A stretch of DNA of 64,000 bases from the NCBI GenBank assembly GCA_003290165.1, contig QNQO01000198.1, forward strand, positions 248,001 to 312,000, read 5' to 3'. The DNA comes from Berberis thunbergii. Its lineage: Eukaryota > Streptophyta > Magnoliopsida > Ranunculales > Berberidaceae. Each line of letters opens with the position of its first letter. Positions within the stretch are counted from its first letter, which is position 1. The position numbers and the translations under genes are program-made. This document shows, piece after piece, positions 45,296-57,822 of the stretch. The notes under the pieces were generated by a model. The model did no database searches, was not told where the DNA came from, and saw only the letters and a program-made list of their open reading frames with translations.

Positions 45296-46050
45296 GTAAG
45301 CCCCATCTTTGCTTTAGATGAGCCTTTGACTCGTTCATGGTAGTCACGATGCTGCTCATGATTGTCAGAAAATGTGAGTTGTTTTCCAGGTTTGAAACCC
45401 AAGGCTTAGTACATAAATGACTTGTCATATGCTTGTTCGTGTTGTGTAGCTTGTAACATCTTGTGCCTTCAGGCCATTAAATGGTGAATATTGTTACCCT
45501 TTGATGTTTTCTAGTACCTTATGTGATTTTCTTCTTTCTCCTCTTCCGACCTTAACTAAGGAAAATTAGCGGTAGTTTCTTCTTTTTTATAATCAGCTTG
45601 ATTATCATAAATTTCAACACTTCAGTATAACACCAAAACTGAGGATTTAGCAATACGAGTAAAAGTGTAATTTTGAGCGCTTACCACATGCATGCTTGAA
45701 TGTATCTTGTAAAACAAAGAACAAAAACATGATGTTCTGGGAATATTTATGGATTGAACATTTTGAAAAATAGGAATTATGTACAATGTTTATCAGAGCA
45801 TGGCTGCCATATTGTACCCATATTAATCCAACATGATTACAATGAAGACCTGCAAAAAGCATTTCAGGGAATTTCATTGTATGTCAGACACATTGACCTT
45901 TTGTCTGTGTTAGATCGATATAAAATTATCTTTCTTTCACATGCCAGTGAATTTATAGATTCAGTTGCATTCGATTCTAGCATTATTTGTAAGCATGTGG
46001 TAAAACAAAAAGTCAAGGCGCCTAACTCCAAATCTCAATAAGGATGGAGT
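45296..46050. other. CACTA-2 spacer between TAR and sucrose transporter fragments
   Basis: A plus-strand frame at 45754-46041 (95 codons) has no motif I recognise. It may be intron or a further captured exon; the region is absent from CACTA-1. Confidence 0.35.
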
Positions 46051-46053
46051 GGC

Positions 46054-47640
46054 GTGCTCTGCACCCTTGCTAAAGAGGTTCCACTATCAGAGCCAGCTGC
46101 ACATCGTTTGTCAGACTCTACACCCTTGCTGAATGATACTCAACATCGTTCCAATTCAAACTCCAGTTATTCACCTAAAAATAACTCTTCTCCATACACT
46201 ACTGTAGTAAATGGTGGAAATCTGAAGCATTTAGATCCTGGAGTCAAAGAGGATGAAATTGAAGCATTCAAAGATAGTCCCGGAGCAGTCTTAGTTAATC
46301 TGTTGACAAGCATGAGGCATTTACCTCCCGCTATGCATTCAGTGCTTATTGTTATGGCTCTTAGCTGGGTATGTTATAAACTAGTAATTGACTATCTGCT
46401 TTTCATTACCCTGATGGTCGTGTTAATGTTTTTGTCTCATTAATCTAATCTTAATAGTGTGAGTGATGAAATTGTCATTTGAACTCTTTATCTACATTTA
46501 TTTCTAATCTTTGAATTATTACTTCACATGTAGCTGTCGTGGTTCCTCTTTTTTCTTTTTGATACGGATTGGATGGGTCGAGAGGTTTACCACGGGGATC
46601 CGAAAGGAAATGTCACAGATGTCCAAATTTATAATGAGGGTGTCAGAGAAGGTGCATTTGGTTTGCTATTGAATTCAGTAAGAACTCCATAAAATTCAAT
46701 TACTTGTATAACATACTGAAAAAATAATAGTCATTTCTTATTCGGAATGATACTTATTATGGGTGTTTTTCTTTTTTGACATCTTTTAAGTTATGATATA
46801 TTTTTTTTTCCTTCTCATTAGTGGTTTTCTTTTTTCCTTTGTTATTAGGTTGTTCTTGGAATCAGTTCTTTTCTTATTGAACCAATGTGTCAACGGATGG
46901 GTTCAAGACAAGTATGGGCACTGAGCAATTTCATAGTTTTTGCTTGCACGACATCCATTGCCATCATTAGTTTGTTTTCAGTTGAGGGATATTTTACAGG
47001 AATTCAACATGCGATGTCTCAGAACAAGGCAATCAAGATTGCTGCATTAGCTGTATTTTCAATTCTTGGCTTCCCTCTTGCTGTAAGTCCCAAGAATCCT
47101 TTTGCTATCTCCATTTTAAAACACTTTGACCTGCAAAAGGTTTGCTGATATCACCGATACTAAATGTTTGCTACTATAGATCACCTACAGTGTTCCTTTC
47201 TCGGTGACGTGAGAGTTAACTGCTGATTCGGGAGGCGGCCAAGGTTTCTTTCAGATTTCGTGCTATTTCATTCGGTTATCTCATTTTGTAATTTCATACC
47301 GCTACGACAGTAAAATTTTGCTGCTCTTAACATTTTTTTTCTATAGGATTGGCTATTGGGGTTTTGAATCTTGCAATTGTTATTCCTCAGGTACTGTTAG
47401 ATGTTTCTTTTTTGCCTAGTACAATTCCTTTCCTATTGATATTGCAAGTATAGTTGAAAAGCAATGCTGTAAATGATAAAACAAAAACAGAGCAAAATAT
47501 TATAAATTGATGTTTATGGTTTGGCAGTAGAGTATTTCTCTGTTGATGTGCATAACTCTCTTTGCCTCTTCTCCGCTCTTAATCTTGTTTGTGTCCTGAT
47601 TCTTGTACAGATGATTATATCACTTGGAGCACTTCCATGG
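46054..47640 (+). pseudogene. Captured sucrose transporter (SUT4/SUC4-type) fragment, six exon pieces
   Basis: Exons: about 46060-46368 (KEVPLSEPAAHRLSDSTPLL, then VLVNLLTSMRHLPPAMHSVL), 46534-46677 (LSWFLFFLFDTDWMGREVYH then GDPKGNVTDVQIYNEGVREG), 46849-47082 (LGISSFLIEPMCQRMGSRQV, then WALSNFIVFACTTSIAII and KIAALAVFSILGFPLA), 47179-47238 (ITYSVPFSVT, stop, ELTADSGGGQG), 47346-47391 (LAIGVLNLAIVIPQ) and 47613-47635 (MIISLGA). They are in native order with GT-AG borders. They cover the central loop and the second six-helix half of the sucrose-H+ symporter. A TGA stands where alanine is usual in SVTAELT. The N-terminal half is absent. Confidence 0.85.
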
Positions 47641-47995
47641 CTGATATTGGTTCAGAAGTTAAGAGAAAGGTAAATGCTGGCATTGCTAGCGTATCACGCT
47701 TAATGGAACGTCATGAAACCAGAGAAAATAGTGAAGCAATAGAAGCAAATGGAATGAAAATATTTGTTGATATGGTAACAGAGCTATGTTGATGTGGCTG
47801 ATATGGAGTAAATCTACCTTGTTGAAAGTCCATAAAGACCTTCCTAATGCAAATCTTTGAGGTATTCTTCCAAATCCTTTAAGTGAGCACAAAATTACCC
47901 TTTTTGTGATTCAAACTAAATGCATATTGGAATTCTACTATGGCTCTATAACCAAATTGGTACTCGTGGACATTAATACTTAAAGTGAACCCAAG
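47589..47995 (+). pseudogene. 67-codon open frame across the sucrose transporter/unknown junction (CACTA-2 copy)
   Basis: 47589-47792 is open: MCPDSCTDDYITWSTSMADI then GSEVKRKVNAGIASVSRLME and RHETRENSEAIEANG. The first 14 codons overlap the SUT exon MIISLGA in another frame; from ATGGCTGAT (47637) on, the sequence is of a different, unrecognised origin. The homologous block continues to about 47995 and matches 29339-28940 of CACTA-1, where the frame is also open. Confidence 0.55.
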
Positions 47996-49623
47996 GTTTT
48001 CTTGCACATGTAGGCTGAACTTAGATATCAATTCTCAACTACTCATGTCAGACACGGGTAGAAGGACTTGGATTCAGTTAGCTGTTACAAATTTTGAAGG
48101 ACTCTGTGCCTAAATTCTGTATAGCTGGCACGAAATGCAACCAATGGGCTGCTTCTATATTGCAGCAGTCTTAACAATATTTTCTATTCCATATTCCTTG
48201 ATTTGAGACGAAAAATTTGTCCTGGAAGATATTTTAGCTCAGCAATATTATTAATTTCTGTGGCTATTGTAAATATATATATATTTATTTATTTATATGC
48301 TTTCTTTCACATAACTCAGAGATGGATGCTTTCTTGTATGTATTCATATTATGTCCATTATCTGACAAAGTAAATGGGGAGTTAGTATTGTGTTATGTGG
48401 CTTTAGTGATTATTTTATGGATTAATGGTGTTTTTCAGACTTGAGTTATGTTAAGCATCCATCTTCTGCATTTTGGGTTAAGCATTCTTTGTTTGTTTTA
48501 ACCTTGTTATTTACAATCATCAGTCTGATTTTGTCAGCTGCGGCATTCTTTACTTATCTCTATCAGACTGCTGTCAGAATTCTCTACTAATTTAGGTATG
48601 GATCAATAGCTTCTGGATGAGTAACTTGGGGACTAAATCTAATCCAGTGCCATGTTCACATTATTTTAATGATTAAGTGGCTGGTTTTTCAATTTTTTTT
48701 TCTAAACCCATCTCTTAATCCATATAGTTAAAGTATGTGGATATTGCTTGAGCATTGATCAAAGTATGTGCATGTTTCTGAAAGAAATTCACAGATTGGA
48801 TAAAGGGTTTGATTTAAACTTTATGCCTTTAGTGATATGCTATTTTTTGTTTTTTGAATGCTGCTACCATCTCCCAGTTCTTTATTCTTGTAGAATTCTG
48901 ACATTAGTTCTATATTTTTGTAGAATTTTGACATTAGTATATATATACAAGGATATCAAACATTAGTATATCCTTTTCTTTCAATAACTCAGTATATATA
49001 TCCTTTTATATACTTAGTATATATATCCTTTATTTATAACAGAAGCCTGCCAAATAGAGTTTTGGTGGAATTGTGGGAGTTTCCATTGGCATTTACAAAT
49101 GTAAACTGCGAATTTGGTGGTGTCAGAACACTGTCATGAACTTCAAGGGGAAATTTGGAACTGAAATGTAGTTGGCTTTTTTTCTTAACGACTAGCTCAC
49201 TGTAACCTTCTAGTTGTTGATCAGAAATTTGTTGGTAGCGATGCTTAATTTATCAGTATAAAACTCTGAACATGGTCATGCTTTAAATGGTTATAAATTA
49301 TATTATATTTACATGATATGTTTGTACGAAATTATAGATTTTTTTTCTCTTTCTTCCTGCATTATTTTCTTAGATGGAAGAATCCAAGAAGTTTGCTAAT
49401 GCACAGCCTAGATCATATCCGTCACCGACGCAAGCAGTGTTTGGACACAAGGCTGAAAACTATGGTTCATTTTTACATACTGCTCATAGGTATCCCCAGA
49501 CAGACCAAATGCTGTAGTACCTGCTGGAGCAGCTTCATCAGCAATCCATGTTTCTAACTAATGCCATCTAACTTATTTTAAGGATCACTTGCTGATTGGA
49601 TGGAAAATGTTTGCTATGTGTAG
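47996..49623. other. CACTA-2 segment with unassigned pieces
   Basis: Downstream of 47996 homology to CACTA-1 stops. The stretch includes AT repeats (about 48930-49035, AGTATATATATCCTTT repeated) and a plus-strand piece at 49374-49555 reading MEESKKFANAQPRSYPSPTQ and then AENYGSFLHTAHRYPQTDQ, which looks exonic but unassigned. Confidence 0.4.
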
Positions 49624-49704
49624 GTCTGTGCAATTAAAGCTCCTGGATTTGGAGAAAATAGGAAAGCCAACATGCAGGATCTTACCACTCTGACTGGTGC
49701 TACT
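49624..49704 (+). pseudogene. Captured chaperonin-60 exon
   Basis: The exon reads [20 protein letters not shown] then TTLTGAT between TAG and GTGAGT. (V/A)-x-A-(V/I)KAPGFG-x-x-RK-x-x-(L/M)QD-(L/I)A-x-LTG is a signature region in the apical/intermediate domain of CPN60/GroEL, and [15 protein letters not shown] is the mitochondrial plant wording. Only one exon of 27 codons is present. Confidence 0.75.
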
Positions 49705-49757
49705 GTGAGTATATATCATCTTAGTTTTTGGTAAATTAAATGGATCATTTGATGCAG

Positions 49758-50409
49758 GCTCAAATTGATGGAACTATTGTTAATGCGCGGTTAACGCTAC
49801 CTGCACGAAAAAAGGTAGTTTCTCCTCCAAGAGCTGTCCCTGCTGCTACAAAAAGAGAAGCTCTACAAAATGATAGGGTTGTTGCTGATGCTGAAAAGGA
49901 TGGTCCACAGAGGCAAAGAGATGTATGTTATGGTTTGCCATAAATTTTGTGATTGAACATCTTGTGTCGTTTAATCGTTTGGGAAAATAATTGTTTTTGA
50001 ACATTGTTTGGCTTAACATATTAGCAGCTTCTCCACGGCGGAAACCTTTTTCATCACCTCGGAGGCGATCCCCTGGACCTCAACGTAGGGGTGAATCTCC
50101 TTGAAGAAGACTGGATTCTCCTCCACAGCGATGTATCGTTTCTCCAAGACGACGTGTGGAATCTCCTAGGCGGAGGCCTGCTGCTTCTCCAATTAGAAGA
50201 CGTTCTCCATCTCCGCTGCCACGGTGACATAGGTCACCACCAACACGGTATGCTATTGACAACATCTTGTTTTTTCAGTTTGTTTTTTTAATGGAATCAG
50301 GGTTATCCAAATAATCTGATAATTCTCTTCATAACAGTGCATCTCCTCCTCCCCGAAGGGTCCGTGGCAGTCCAGTCCGTAGGCGTTCACCTCTTCCTCT
50401 AAGGCGTCG
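49758..50409 (+). pseudogene. Captured SR45-type splicing factor fragment, three exons
   Basis: Exon 1 (49758-49922) reads AQIDGTIVNARLTLPARKKV then VSPPRAVPAATKREALQNDR and VVADAEKDGPQRQRD, the end of the RRM and the linker of plant SR45 (AQIDG-x-VV-x-ARFTLPPRQK). Exon 2 (about 50028-50247) is an RS/SPRRR-type region with frameshifts (SPRRRSPGPQRRGESP, VSPRRRVESPRRRPAASPIR). Exon 3 (50338-50409) reads SPPPRRVRGSPVRRRSPLPL then RRR. The RRM core motifs RNP1 and RNP2 are absent. The full protein sits in nuclear speckles and influences splice-site choice. Confidence 0.75.
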
Positions 50410-51566
50410 GTAAGTTGTCTCAATTAATAATTCTGATGATTTTAGTTTCTAATTGATGCACCTTTTCAAATGCTACTTGTTAAGAAAACTCTTAAGGGAA
50501 TAATTGGGAACACCCACATATTCTGTTTTAATAAAAAATGCATTTGCAACTGGAGAAATTGTAAATATGTTATATCTCCCTTCTTAATTTTGCTTGGCAA
50601 CAAGAAAGAGAAGTAGATTTAGCTGTGGAGTGGGTTCTAGCATTTCTCTTACAAGTTTAAGATTTGCAATGAAAGAGGGGGTTTTCTGGTGCAAAGTGTG
50701 CAAGTTGGAAGTTGAAACAAAAGTTTGTTTGATATAAAAACTCAACTGACACTTTGATTGAGTTGAAATTTACTTCAATTGCAAATGTTTATAATACTAG
50801 AACACACCTATGGCGTATTGAAAAATATAGTACTTTAGGAACTAACTAATGCTATTTCTCAAAACAAGAAAAAAAAATTTATCATGTTTGGACTCCATGA
50901 TTTTTGAAATGCTACACTTAAAGTATGGTTATAGAATATGATGAGGTACTACATGTTTTATTTTTCTAAGGAAACAATTTAAAGGATGAATGCAGTAATG
51001 CAAAGAAGATCTGTTTAGTAATGTGATCGTATCCTGAATGCTTCCTATACTTAGAGTAATTAAGCATCTTATACGAAAACAATTCTTATTACTGGTGTGA
51101 GATATCAAACATGGAAATATTGTCCTCTCATATTATCACCCTCATCTCTTTTGTGCATGAATGGAATGCAGGCTGCTAACACAAGTGTTGTTACTAAAGG
51201 GAGCAGGTTTCTATATGTTGCAGAGTGCTATGTTGTTACATGTAATGTTGTTTAGGAAGGATTTATGTTAGATTAGTTGTCAATAAATGTAGTACTATAA
51301 ATAAGAGAGCATAAGAGAGAAAAAGGGATTCATTGGATTTGTAAGAAAATTGTACACTTGAGCATTTGCTTTACAAGAGATTAGCTATCTCGAAGTAGCT
51401 TTCTTATTGATTACAATCCATTCTATTTACTGTCATCAATTCAGAATTACAATTACAAGTTCTTCAGTCTGTAATTTCTCTTCATTGCCTGTATTGCATC
51501 ACTGTGAGTAGAACTGCATTGGCTTAACATCGTGACAAAAAAAATGAAAAAAATAATAAAAAATTT
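50410..51566. other. CACTA-2 left interior, with a possible short LTR remnant
   Basis: The segment is AT-rich. At about 51235-51447 a stretch starting TGTTACATG or TGTTAGATT, with ACTATAAATAAGAGAGC (TATA-like) and ending GAATTACA, resembles a short solo LTR, but I could not find matching target duplications. No exon is recognised. Confidence 0.35.
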
Positions 51567-51567
51567 A

Positions 51568-51949
51568 TTAACCGTGGCTAATTATTGCAACGGCTAAAAC
51601 CGTGGCTACCTTGCCACGGCTTATAACCGTGGCTAATACTGGCCACGGCTTAAAACCGTTGCTAAAGCTATTGCAACGGTTTAGAACCGTGGCAATAACT
51701 TGCAACGGTTTTAAGCCGTTGCTACTCCTGGCCACGGCGTAGAACCGTGGCTAAGATTGTTGCAACGGTTTATAACCGTGGCTAAATCATCAACCGTCCT
51801 CGAGATAAAATCGTTGCTAATATTTTTGCCACGATTTTTAGCTGTTACTCGGAATTTAGCGACGCCTCTACAGCCCACGGCTCTAAGCCATGACAATGGG
51901 TTACCCCCACGGTTTAAAACCGTTGATAATGGGTATTTTTATTGTAGTG
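51568..51949 (-). repeat. Left-type terminal and subterminal repeat array of CACTA-2
   Basis: Dense ACGGTTTTAAGCCGT-type inverted repeats end in GGTTACCCCCACGGTTT, AAAACCGTT and ATTTTTATTGTAGTG. Reversed, this matches 12223-12600 and 23232-23545, including TCGAGGACGGTTGATGA. Confidence 0.9.
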
Positions 51950-52930
51950 GGAACCCGAGCTCATAAGAAAGAGTCAGACACTCTGGAGGCAACCTACGAC
52001 ATAGTCGAGGGTAGTAGTAAAAGTGGAAAATAAGATCAGTAGAAGAGGGAGTCCAAGTCAAAACCAATTAGATGGTTGCATCAACATGATGAGCCAAAAG
52101 ACAAGCAATATAGATATAAGGACAAGCCTAAGACTCCCAAGGGGGAAGGAAACCTAGAGTTTAACAAGTTAGAAGAGTTTGTTTGCCACAAGTTGACCAT
52201 CCACTTTTCAGAAGGCATTAAGCAAAAAGTCCAAAGGCTACCAGACACGGGACACATCTAGGTAACCTGAACACCATAGTGTTGTTCCTAAAAGAATGGC
52301 AAGAACCGAGTCTACATAGACTTCACGAATCTCAACAAGGCCTGCTCGAGAGGACATTTTCTAGACTTAAGGTGGAGGAACTCGTCAATCGGGGCAGTAG
52401 GACACCAATTCATGTCTTTTATGGATGGATACTCCGACTGCAACCAAATCCCAATGGCAGAGGAAGACAAAGATAATACATCATTCTATGCAGATAATGA
52501 GATTTGCTAATATAAAAGGGTGCCTTTTGAACTAAAGAATGTCCACCTACCAGCGACTGGTAGAAATTATATTCCGTGAACATATCGAGAAAAGCATGGA
52601 TAAGTCTATATTGACGACATTCTTGTCAAAGGAACAAACAATGCCAACCACCTGACCAAACTAGGAGTCACCTTTGGATACTAAGGCAGTATGGCATGAA
52701 GTTGAACATGCAGAAATGCGCCTTTAGAGTCTCAACTGAGAATTTCAAGGGATGCTTCATCTCTTACCGAGGTATAAAAGCTAGTCATGACCAGTTGAGG
52801 GCTTTTTTTGAGATTCCTTCCCCCATATTCCAAGAAAAAGTTCAAAAACTGGCTGGGATGGCAGGTGTGTTGGGTTGATGCAACCCTTTGTTCCACCAAT
52901 TCAAGAACGAGGTGAAATTAAAATGAACTG
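51950..52930 (+). pseudogene. Ty3 reverse transcriptase remnant
   Basis: After the CACTA-2 target duplication, the plus strand shows KNRVYIDFTNLNKACS, then a frame giving FMSFMDGYSDCNQIPMAEED and later KRVPFELKNV. These match RT motifs of plant Ty3 elements: (M/V)-x-(V/I)D(F/Y)T-x-LNKAC, F-x-D(A/G)YSGYNQI and MPFGLKN. The catalytic YVDD region at about 52600 is scrambled (LYRRHSCQ in other frames). At least five stops and several frameshifts are visible. Confidence 0.65.
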
Positions 52931-54075
52931 TCGAGTGTGAATCCACCTTCCGGCAACTAAAGTAGTACATCAGCACACCCCTGTACACTCCAAGCTGATA
53001 GACAACGAAGACATATACCTTTCCCTTAGAGTCTCTGACTTCTCAATAAGTTCCATCTTGATCAGACTTTAGAAAAATGTGGAAAAATCTATCCACTTCC
53101 AAAACAAAACCTTGCTCGAAGCAAATATCTAGTATACTCATATAGCTAAGGTGTTTTCCACCCATAGATTGCGCCCTTATCTCCAATTTCATACCATAGT
53201 TGTCATAACAAATGTTCACCTGCGAATTGTACTGGACAAATCTGTCGTATCTTTCTAGATGGAAACGTGGGATAGTAACCTTAGGGTCAATTTGGTAGGA
53301 TTTCCATGAGAAATGGAATACAATTTCACATGTCAACTGGTTTTCTGCTGTTTGGTTGAGTATTTAATGATAGGAAAATAATTTTGAGTTTGTCTAAGTT
53401 TCCCATCTCTCATGGGAATCCAAATCTTTCGCCCTTCTGGGAAACAAAATCTACGGAAACGAAATCTGCAGAAACGGTTTCAATTCCCATATATATTTCC
53501 ATCCCACCAAATAGACCCTTAGTGAATTTGAGATAGAATTTAAGGTCCATATGACTGAAATGGGACAAGTGATAGCAGAATTTTTAGCGGATTTACCCTT
53601 GGAAGATTTGTTTTGGTTGCATGAAGGAAAAATAGAGTCCAAGGAACTACCCGTGGAGCTAGATCCCTTTGACCAAGGAACGTAGAGGAGACTTTACCTA
53701 TAGATCTACTTGGATCTGCTTCTTTCGAATAGGGATCGTGTTCGTAAATGCGGACAACTCTATGTTGGAACTGGATTACAAACTAGAGTCTGTGGCCACA
53801 AACAATGAGGTTGTGTATGAGTCCCTGATTTTAGGTCAATTTAGCCAAAAGCTTGCAGATCAACTATGTAAATTGGAAATTCACAACCCGAAACACAGTC
53901 GTGATACAATACTTGGAACTTGACAATCGAATGACCCACCTTTCCAACCTACTTTGAATTTTCATATAAACCAGGGTGAAAACAGACTTGTAGATGCCTT
54001 GGCTTACCAAGCTGGGTGCTCGATCCATGAGGGAAAGCGAACTATAGTGACACATTCCCCCAGCCAGCATTCCCA
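52931..54075 (+). pseudogene. Ty3 RNase H region, degenerate and carrying a MITE
   Basis: Recognisable words are ADLPLEDLFWL-type sequence near 53580-53620, NNEVVYESLILG at about 53800-53835 (normally NNEAEYEAL-x-AGL) and NRLVDALAYQAG at about 53985-54020 (normally N-x-x-ADALA-x-LA). The MITE at 53284-53518 splits the N-terminal part. Confidence 0.55.
53284..53518. mobile_element. Tourist-like (PIF/Harbinger) MITE, 235 bp
   Basis: The ends are GGGTCAATTTGGTAGGATTT and, inverted, GGGTCTATTTGGTGGGATGG, flanked by TTA on both sides (53281-53283 and 53519-53521). A TTA duplication and a GG-rich terminus of this type are characteristic of Tourist-like MITEs. It has no coding capacity and lies in the RNase H part of the Ty3 pol. 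Confidence 0.8.
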
Positions 54076-54961
54076 GGAAAAGATGTGAACATGGAATATC
54101 AAGAGGTCACCAATTGGTTTACCCTGATCCAAAGTTACCTGACTCACGGGGAACTATCAGATATCAGAACCGCAACCTGCAGGATAATTTGAAAGTCTAG
54201 GAGGTACACCCTCCAGGACGAGATCCTCTTCAAAGTTTCTTCGAGAGGGCCCCTCATTAGATGTGTTGCCTTCAAAGAATTAAACCAAATACTCACCGAA
54301 ATCCAATAAGGGGATTATGGGAACTACTCAGCAGAATGAAGTCTGGCTCAGAAAGCCTGGACCTAAGGGTACTACTAGCCACCCATGTTGCCAGACGCCA
54401 AAAAATATAAAAAGATGTGAAAAGTGCGAGAGGCATGTCTTGGGCATCCGAGCCCCGACAGGCCTTCTACAATCCGTCTACATCCTCTACCCTTTGCTCT
54501 CTGGGGTCTAATTAGTCAGTCTCCTACTCAAAAGTAGCATAAATAGATTCTTGCAATAACCCACTTACAACTTTACCGAATGGATTCAAGCCATTCCCTT
54601 GCCACACGTAAGTGAAAACGACCTCGTTAAATTCTTGTGGAACCAAGTACCGATTTGACTTCCCATATGCCTTCATTTTTGACAATGGCTCCCGATTCTT
54701 GGTAGAAAAGCTATGAGAGTTCTTCGATGATTATCCTATTAAGCAGCTATTCTCGAAACCCATGTACCCCAAGGCAATAGACTAGTTGAGTCCTCAAACA
54801 AAACTATTGTCATAAACTTGAATAAAAGGTTGGAACAACAAAAGAACATATTGGTAGATAAAGTACCGTGAACATTATGTGCTTATCGAACTACTTACAA
54901 GATAGCCACGGGCAACTTGCCCTTTTGTTATGGCTTTTGATATGGAAGGATTAATGCCAAC
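54076..54961 (+). pseudogene. Ty3 integrase remnant, cut at 54962
   Basis: The zinc-domain lead-in reads WFTLIQSYLTHGELSD and RRYTLQDEILFKVSSRGPL. The core shows FTEWIQAIPLPHVSENDLVK, FDNGSRF-like words near 54680 in another frame, the segment PQGNRLVESSNKTIVINLNK with the catalytic glutamate position (normally GQ-(A/V)E-x-(S/T)NK), then LCAYRTTYKIATGNLPFCYG. The frame has many stops. It ends at CCAAC (54957-54961), where an unrelated LTR starts. Confidence 0.65.
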
Positions 54962-57822
54962 TGTCATGCCCTGACCCACCGAGGAACCCATAGAGTGCTA
55001 TCACGTGATTTGAATCCATAAACAATGTTCGGATCATAACCAAACACAACATCATAATATAACACATTCTTGAAATGATATATAAAACATAAATAACCAA
55101 TTACAATAAAATTTAAATGAAATTAAGAGTATTTGCCCAACCTACATCATAACGACAAAATCAATATATGCAATTATCCAATATTTATCGAGTATATAAA
55201 TGCAATGGAAATATTACAACTATTACAAAACATTCCAGCACTGGGTGGACAAGACTAAATAGCAACAGAACAAATCAACAACTGGATACTAGGCCTAAGC
55301 GGAGCGAGCAACAAGTATAACAACATAGCCTACACCCAATAAATGAACACCCCTTGCAGGATCAACAAAGTACAAAGCAAGCTGGTGTGAGTGTAGTAAA
55401 TGAAAATATTAATACAATATGTAGTAGGAAACCATGCAACCATTGATGAAGATCTGAGTAATCCTAGATGCATGATTCGTAAAATGAATAAGTGGCATCC
55501 CTATACAAGTTTCTATGTTCTTTAGTTGCACCGTGTCTTTAAGGATTTCGTTTATAAGTTCATGCACCAAACAACAAGGTATTCAATACTTATCAGCCAC
55601 TACACGTTTACAAGTCTAGCTCCATAACCATTCAAAACTACGATACATGTTACAAGATGTGCCAGTCATTTTAGGTGATTAAGACATAACAAATTTTAGG
55701 TGATGATATAATATGTACCATAAACATGCAAAGCCTTATAAGTATAGAAATCAAAGAAAAAAACATAATAAAACACTATGTAAGTGTCTCATATCGTAGG
55801 TATCAACATACCCTACAAATGTATCTCACCCAGACACATCCTACAACATGCACCAGTACCACTTTGGGGTTTTTTGTACCCGAATGGGGTGCCATCTGCT
55901 AGGATACAAACTCAAAAGTCCCAAATGACTGGCCTAACACGGCCGACCTAACACAAATCAAATCAAACTCAAGCACGCTGGGAGGGAAAGCGAGTAGTCT
56001 CAAAGCACGTCCTCCGAGACCTGTCCTACTACACTCTCTAGTGGCAAGTGCATGCGGGAGCTCACTGCAGAGCCAAGTACATGCAAAGGCCACACACATA
56101 ACAACTTACCCAAGTCTGGGCATTGGCGAATCACATCCATGAGAAAATGCTACCACAATGTCCATTTGGTGAGTTAACTCAAAGCACCACCAAACTCATG
56201 ATTCGAGCAAGCTTAAAAGCATTGGCACAAATGACACTACAGAGGATTAAAGACACTTACGCCAATCTAAGAATGCACGCTCTACAAGTCTATACAAAGC
56301 GTAACAGAACAGATGTGTACCAACTATCAACTAGTAATCCTCACAAGTCCACGACTACACTTGGGGTCCCAACATGACCCAAATCACGCCAGTCAAGTCC
56401 CTCAAGTCCAACAAATATACGGGTTCAACATTTGACATTCTATGGTAAAACACTCGGACTGATGTTACAACGGTCAACTAAACAACCTGACATGTTAGTA
56501 CTAAAATGCATGTAACTTTCAAACAGTAAGTCATATGTGATAAAGCCTGGACAATCTGGAAACTATACTCGAATATGGAACTAATGGCATATGCTTGATT
56601 CACGGTCGCTCAATTGCAAACAACTCACAAACTGTTCACTCAAATGGAGCGAAACAAAACTCATAAGAAACCTCATTCACATACGCAACTAATGGAACAG
56701 GATTCAACATTACATTCTACCTGTGCAGTTACAGATTTGCCTGTAAAGTGAGGTCATTAAATCTGGACATTGGTCTGACTGTCATACAAATCAGCCTCTA
56801 AAACCCTGAGTACAAGCTTGAATGGTGTTCTATCAAATCGTAGACACATCTACCTTTAGACATGCAACTAACAATATAAGACTCATGCCAAACTGACAAG
56901 CATAAGTCTATTAAAAGGTCAATACAAAACAGTGCAACTGCTGTCTAGAAATCTGGATACTAATCCGACAGTGTCATACAAATCAGACTCTAAAACCCTG
57001 ATTACAAGCTCAAGTGGTGTTCTACCAAAGCCTAAACACATCTATATTCAGAAACGCACCTAACGGTATAAGAATCATGTCTGACCAACAAGCATAAGTT
57101 TACCAAAACTCCAATACAAAACAGTGAAACTGCTATCCAGATATCTGGACAGAATTTGAGAAAACTCGAATACATTACTCCATTTACAACATGCATGCCT
57201 CTATACAATTCTACACAATCTCTCCCAACTTGATAGAATTCCATAACATGCAACTTAATCGCAATCATGCATGTTAGAAATTCAAAATATTCATTCCTTT
57301 TCTCATTCATAATGGAACCAAAATAGCAGTCAAAGTGAGTCAAATCCCTAACTTGGAGTTCAATTGCACACAATCAAAGTCATGTTGTAGCAATTTAATT
57401 CAAGAAATTCAACATAATATTGCAATACATGTCAGCAACAAGATGGAAACAAAAAGAAGTAAAAGAAGTGAAATTCAGCCCCAACCCCAATTCCACAATC
57501 CAAGCAAGAACCAAGACTCCTACTTCAATAATCCACCCAATCCACCAACATGCAAAACTTGAACTAACCGAAACAAGCAACAAAACTTCTACACTCCTCA
57601 CACAAAGCTCTCAAACTCTACAATGGTAGATAAATAAAAAGGAGAAATAAGATGTTGAACCCTACATGTAAACCCAAGAATCACACCCTACATGCAGCAA
57701 CCCCAACGTTTCTCTCTCACTCACTCAAAACCTCTCCACGAGTTCACCAAGGCCAAATGTGAAGAATGAATTCTCAATTCATCTCTACATCCATATGAGG
57801 TAATGGTGGTGGTTAGCTATAC
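54962..57822 (-). mobile_element. LTR (part) of a chromovirus-type Ty3 element, interrupted at 57823
   Basis: The plus strand begins TGTCATGCCCTGACCC. It shares with the LTR at 57823-60180 the blocks CGTAGGTATC...CATACCCTAC, ATGT(A/G)TCTCACCCAGACAC and AATGGGGTGCCATC, in the same order. The homologous right part and terminal CA are not reached before the next element starts at 57823. Duplicated blocks inside (about 56750-56930 and 56940-57130, ATCTGGA...ACTGTCATACAAATCAG) show internal repetition. Frames here are non-coding. The rest is expected beyond the window. Confidence 0.6.

Noticed and set aside
46054..47640. A functional sucrose transporter gene
   Set aside because: The N-terminal half is missing, a TGA replaces a conserved alanine, and the last exon is fused to unrelated sequence.
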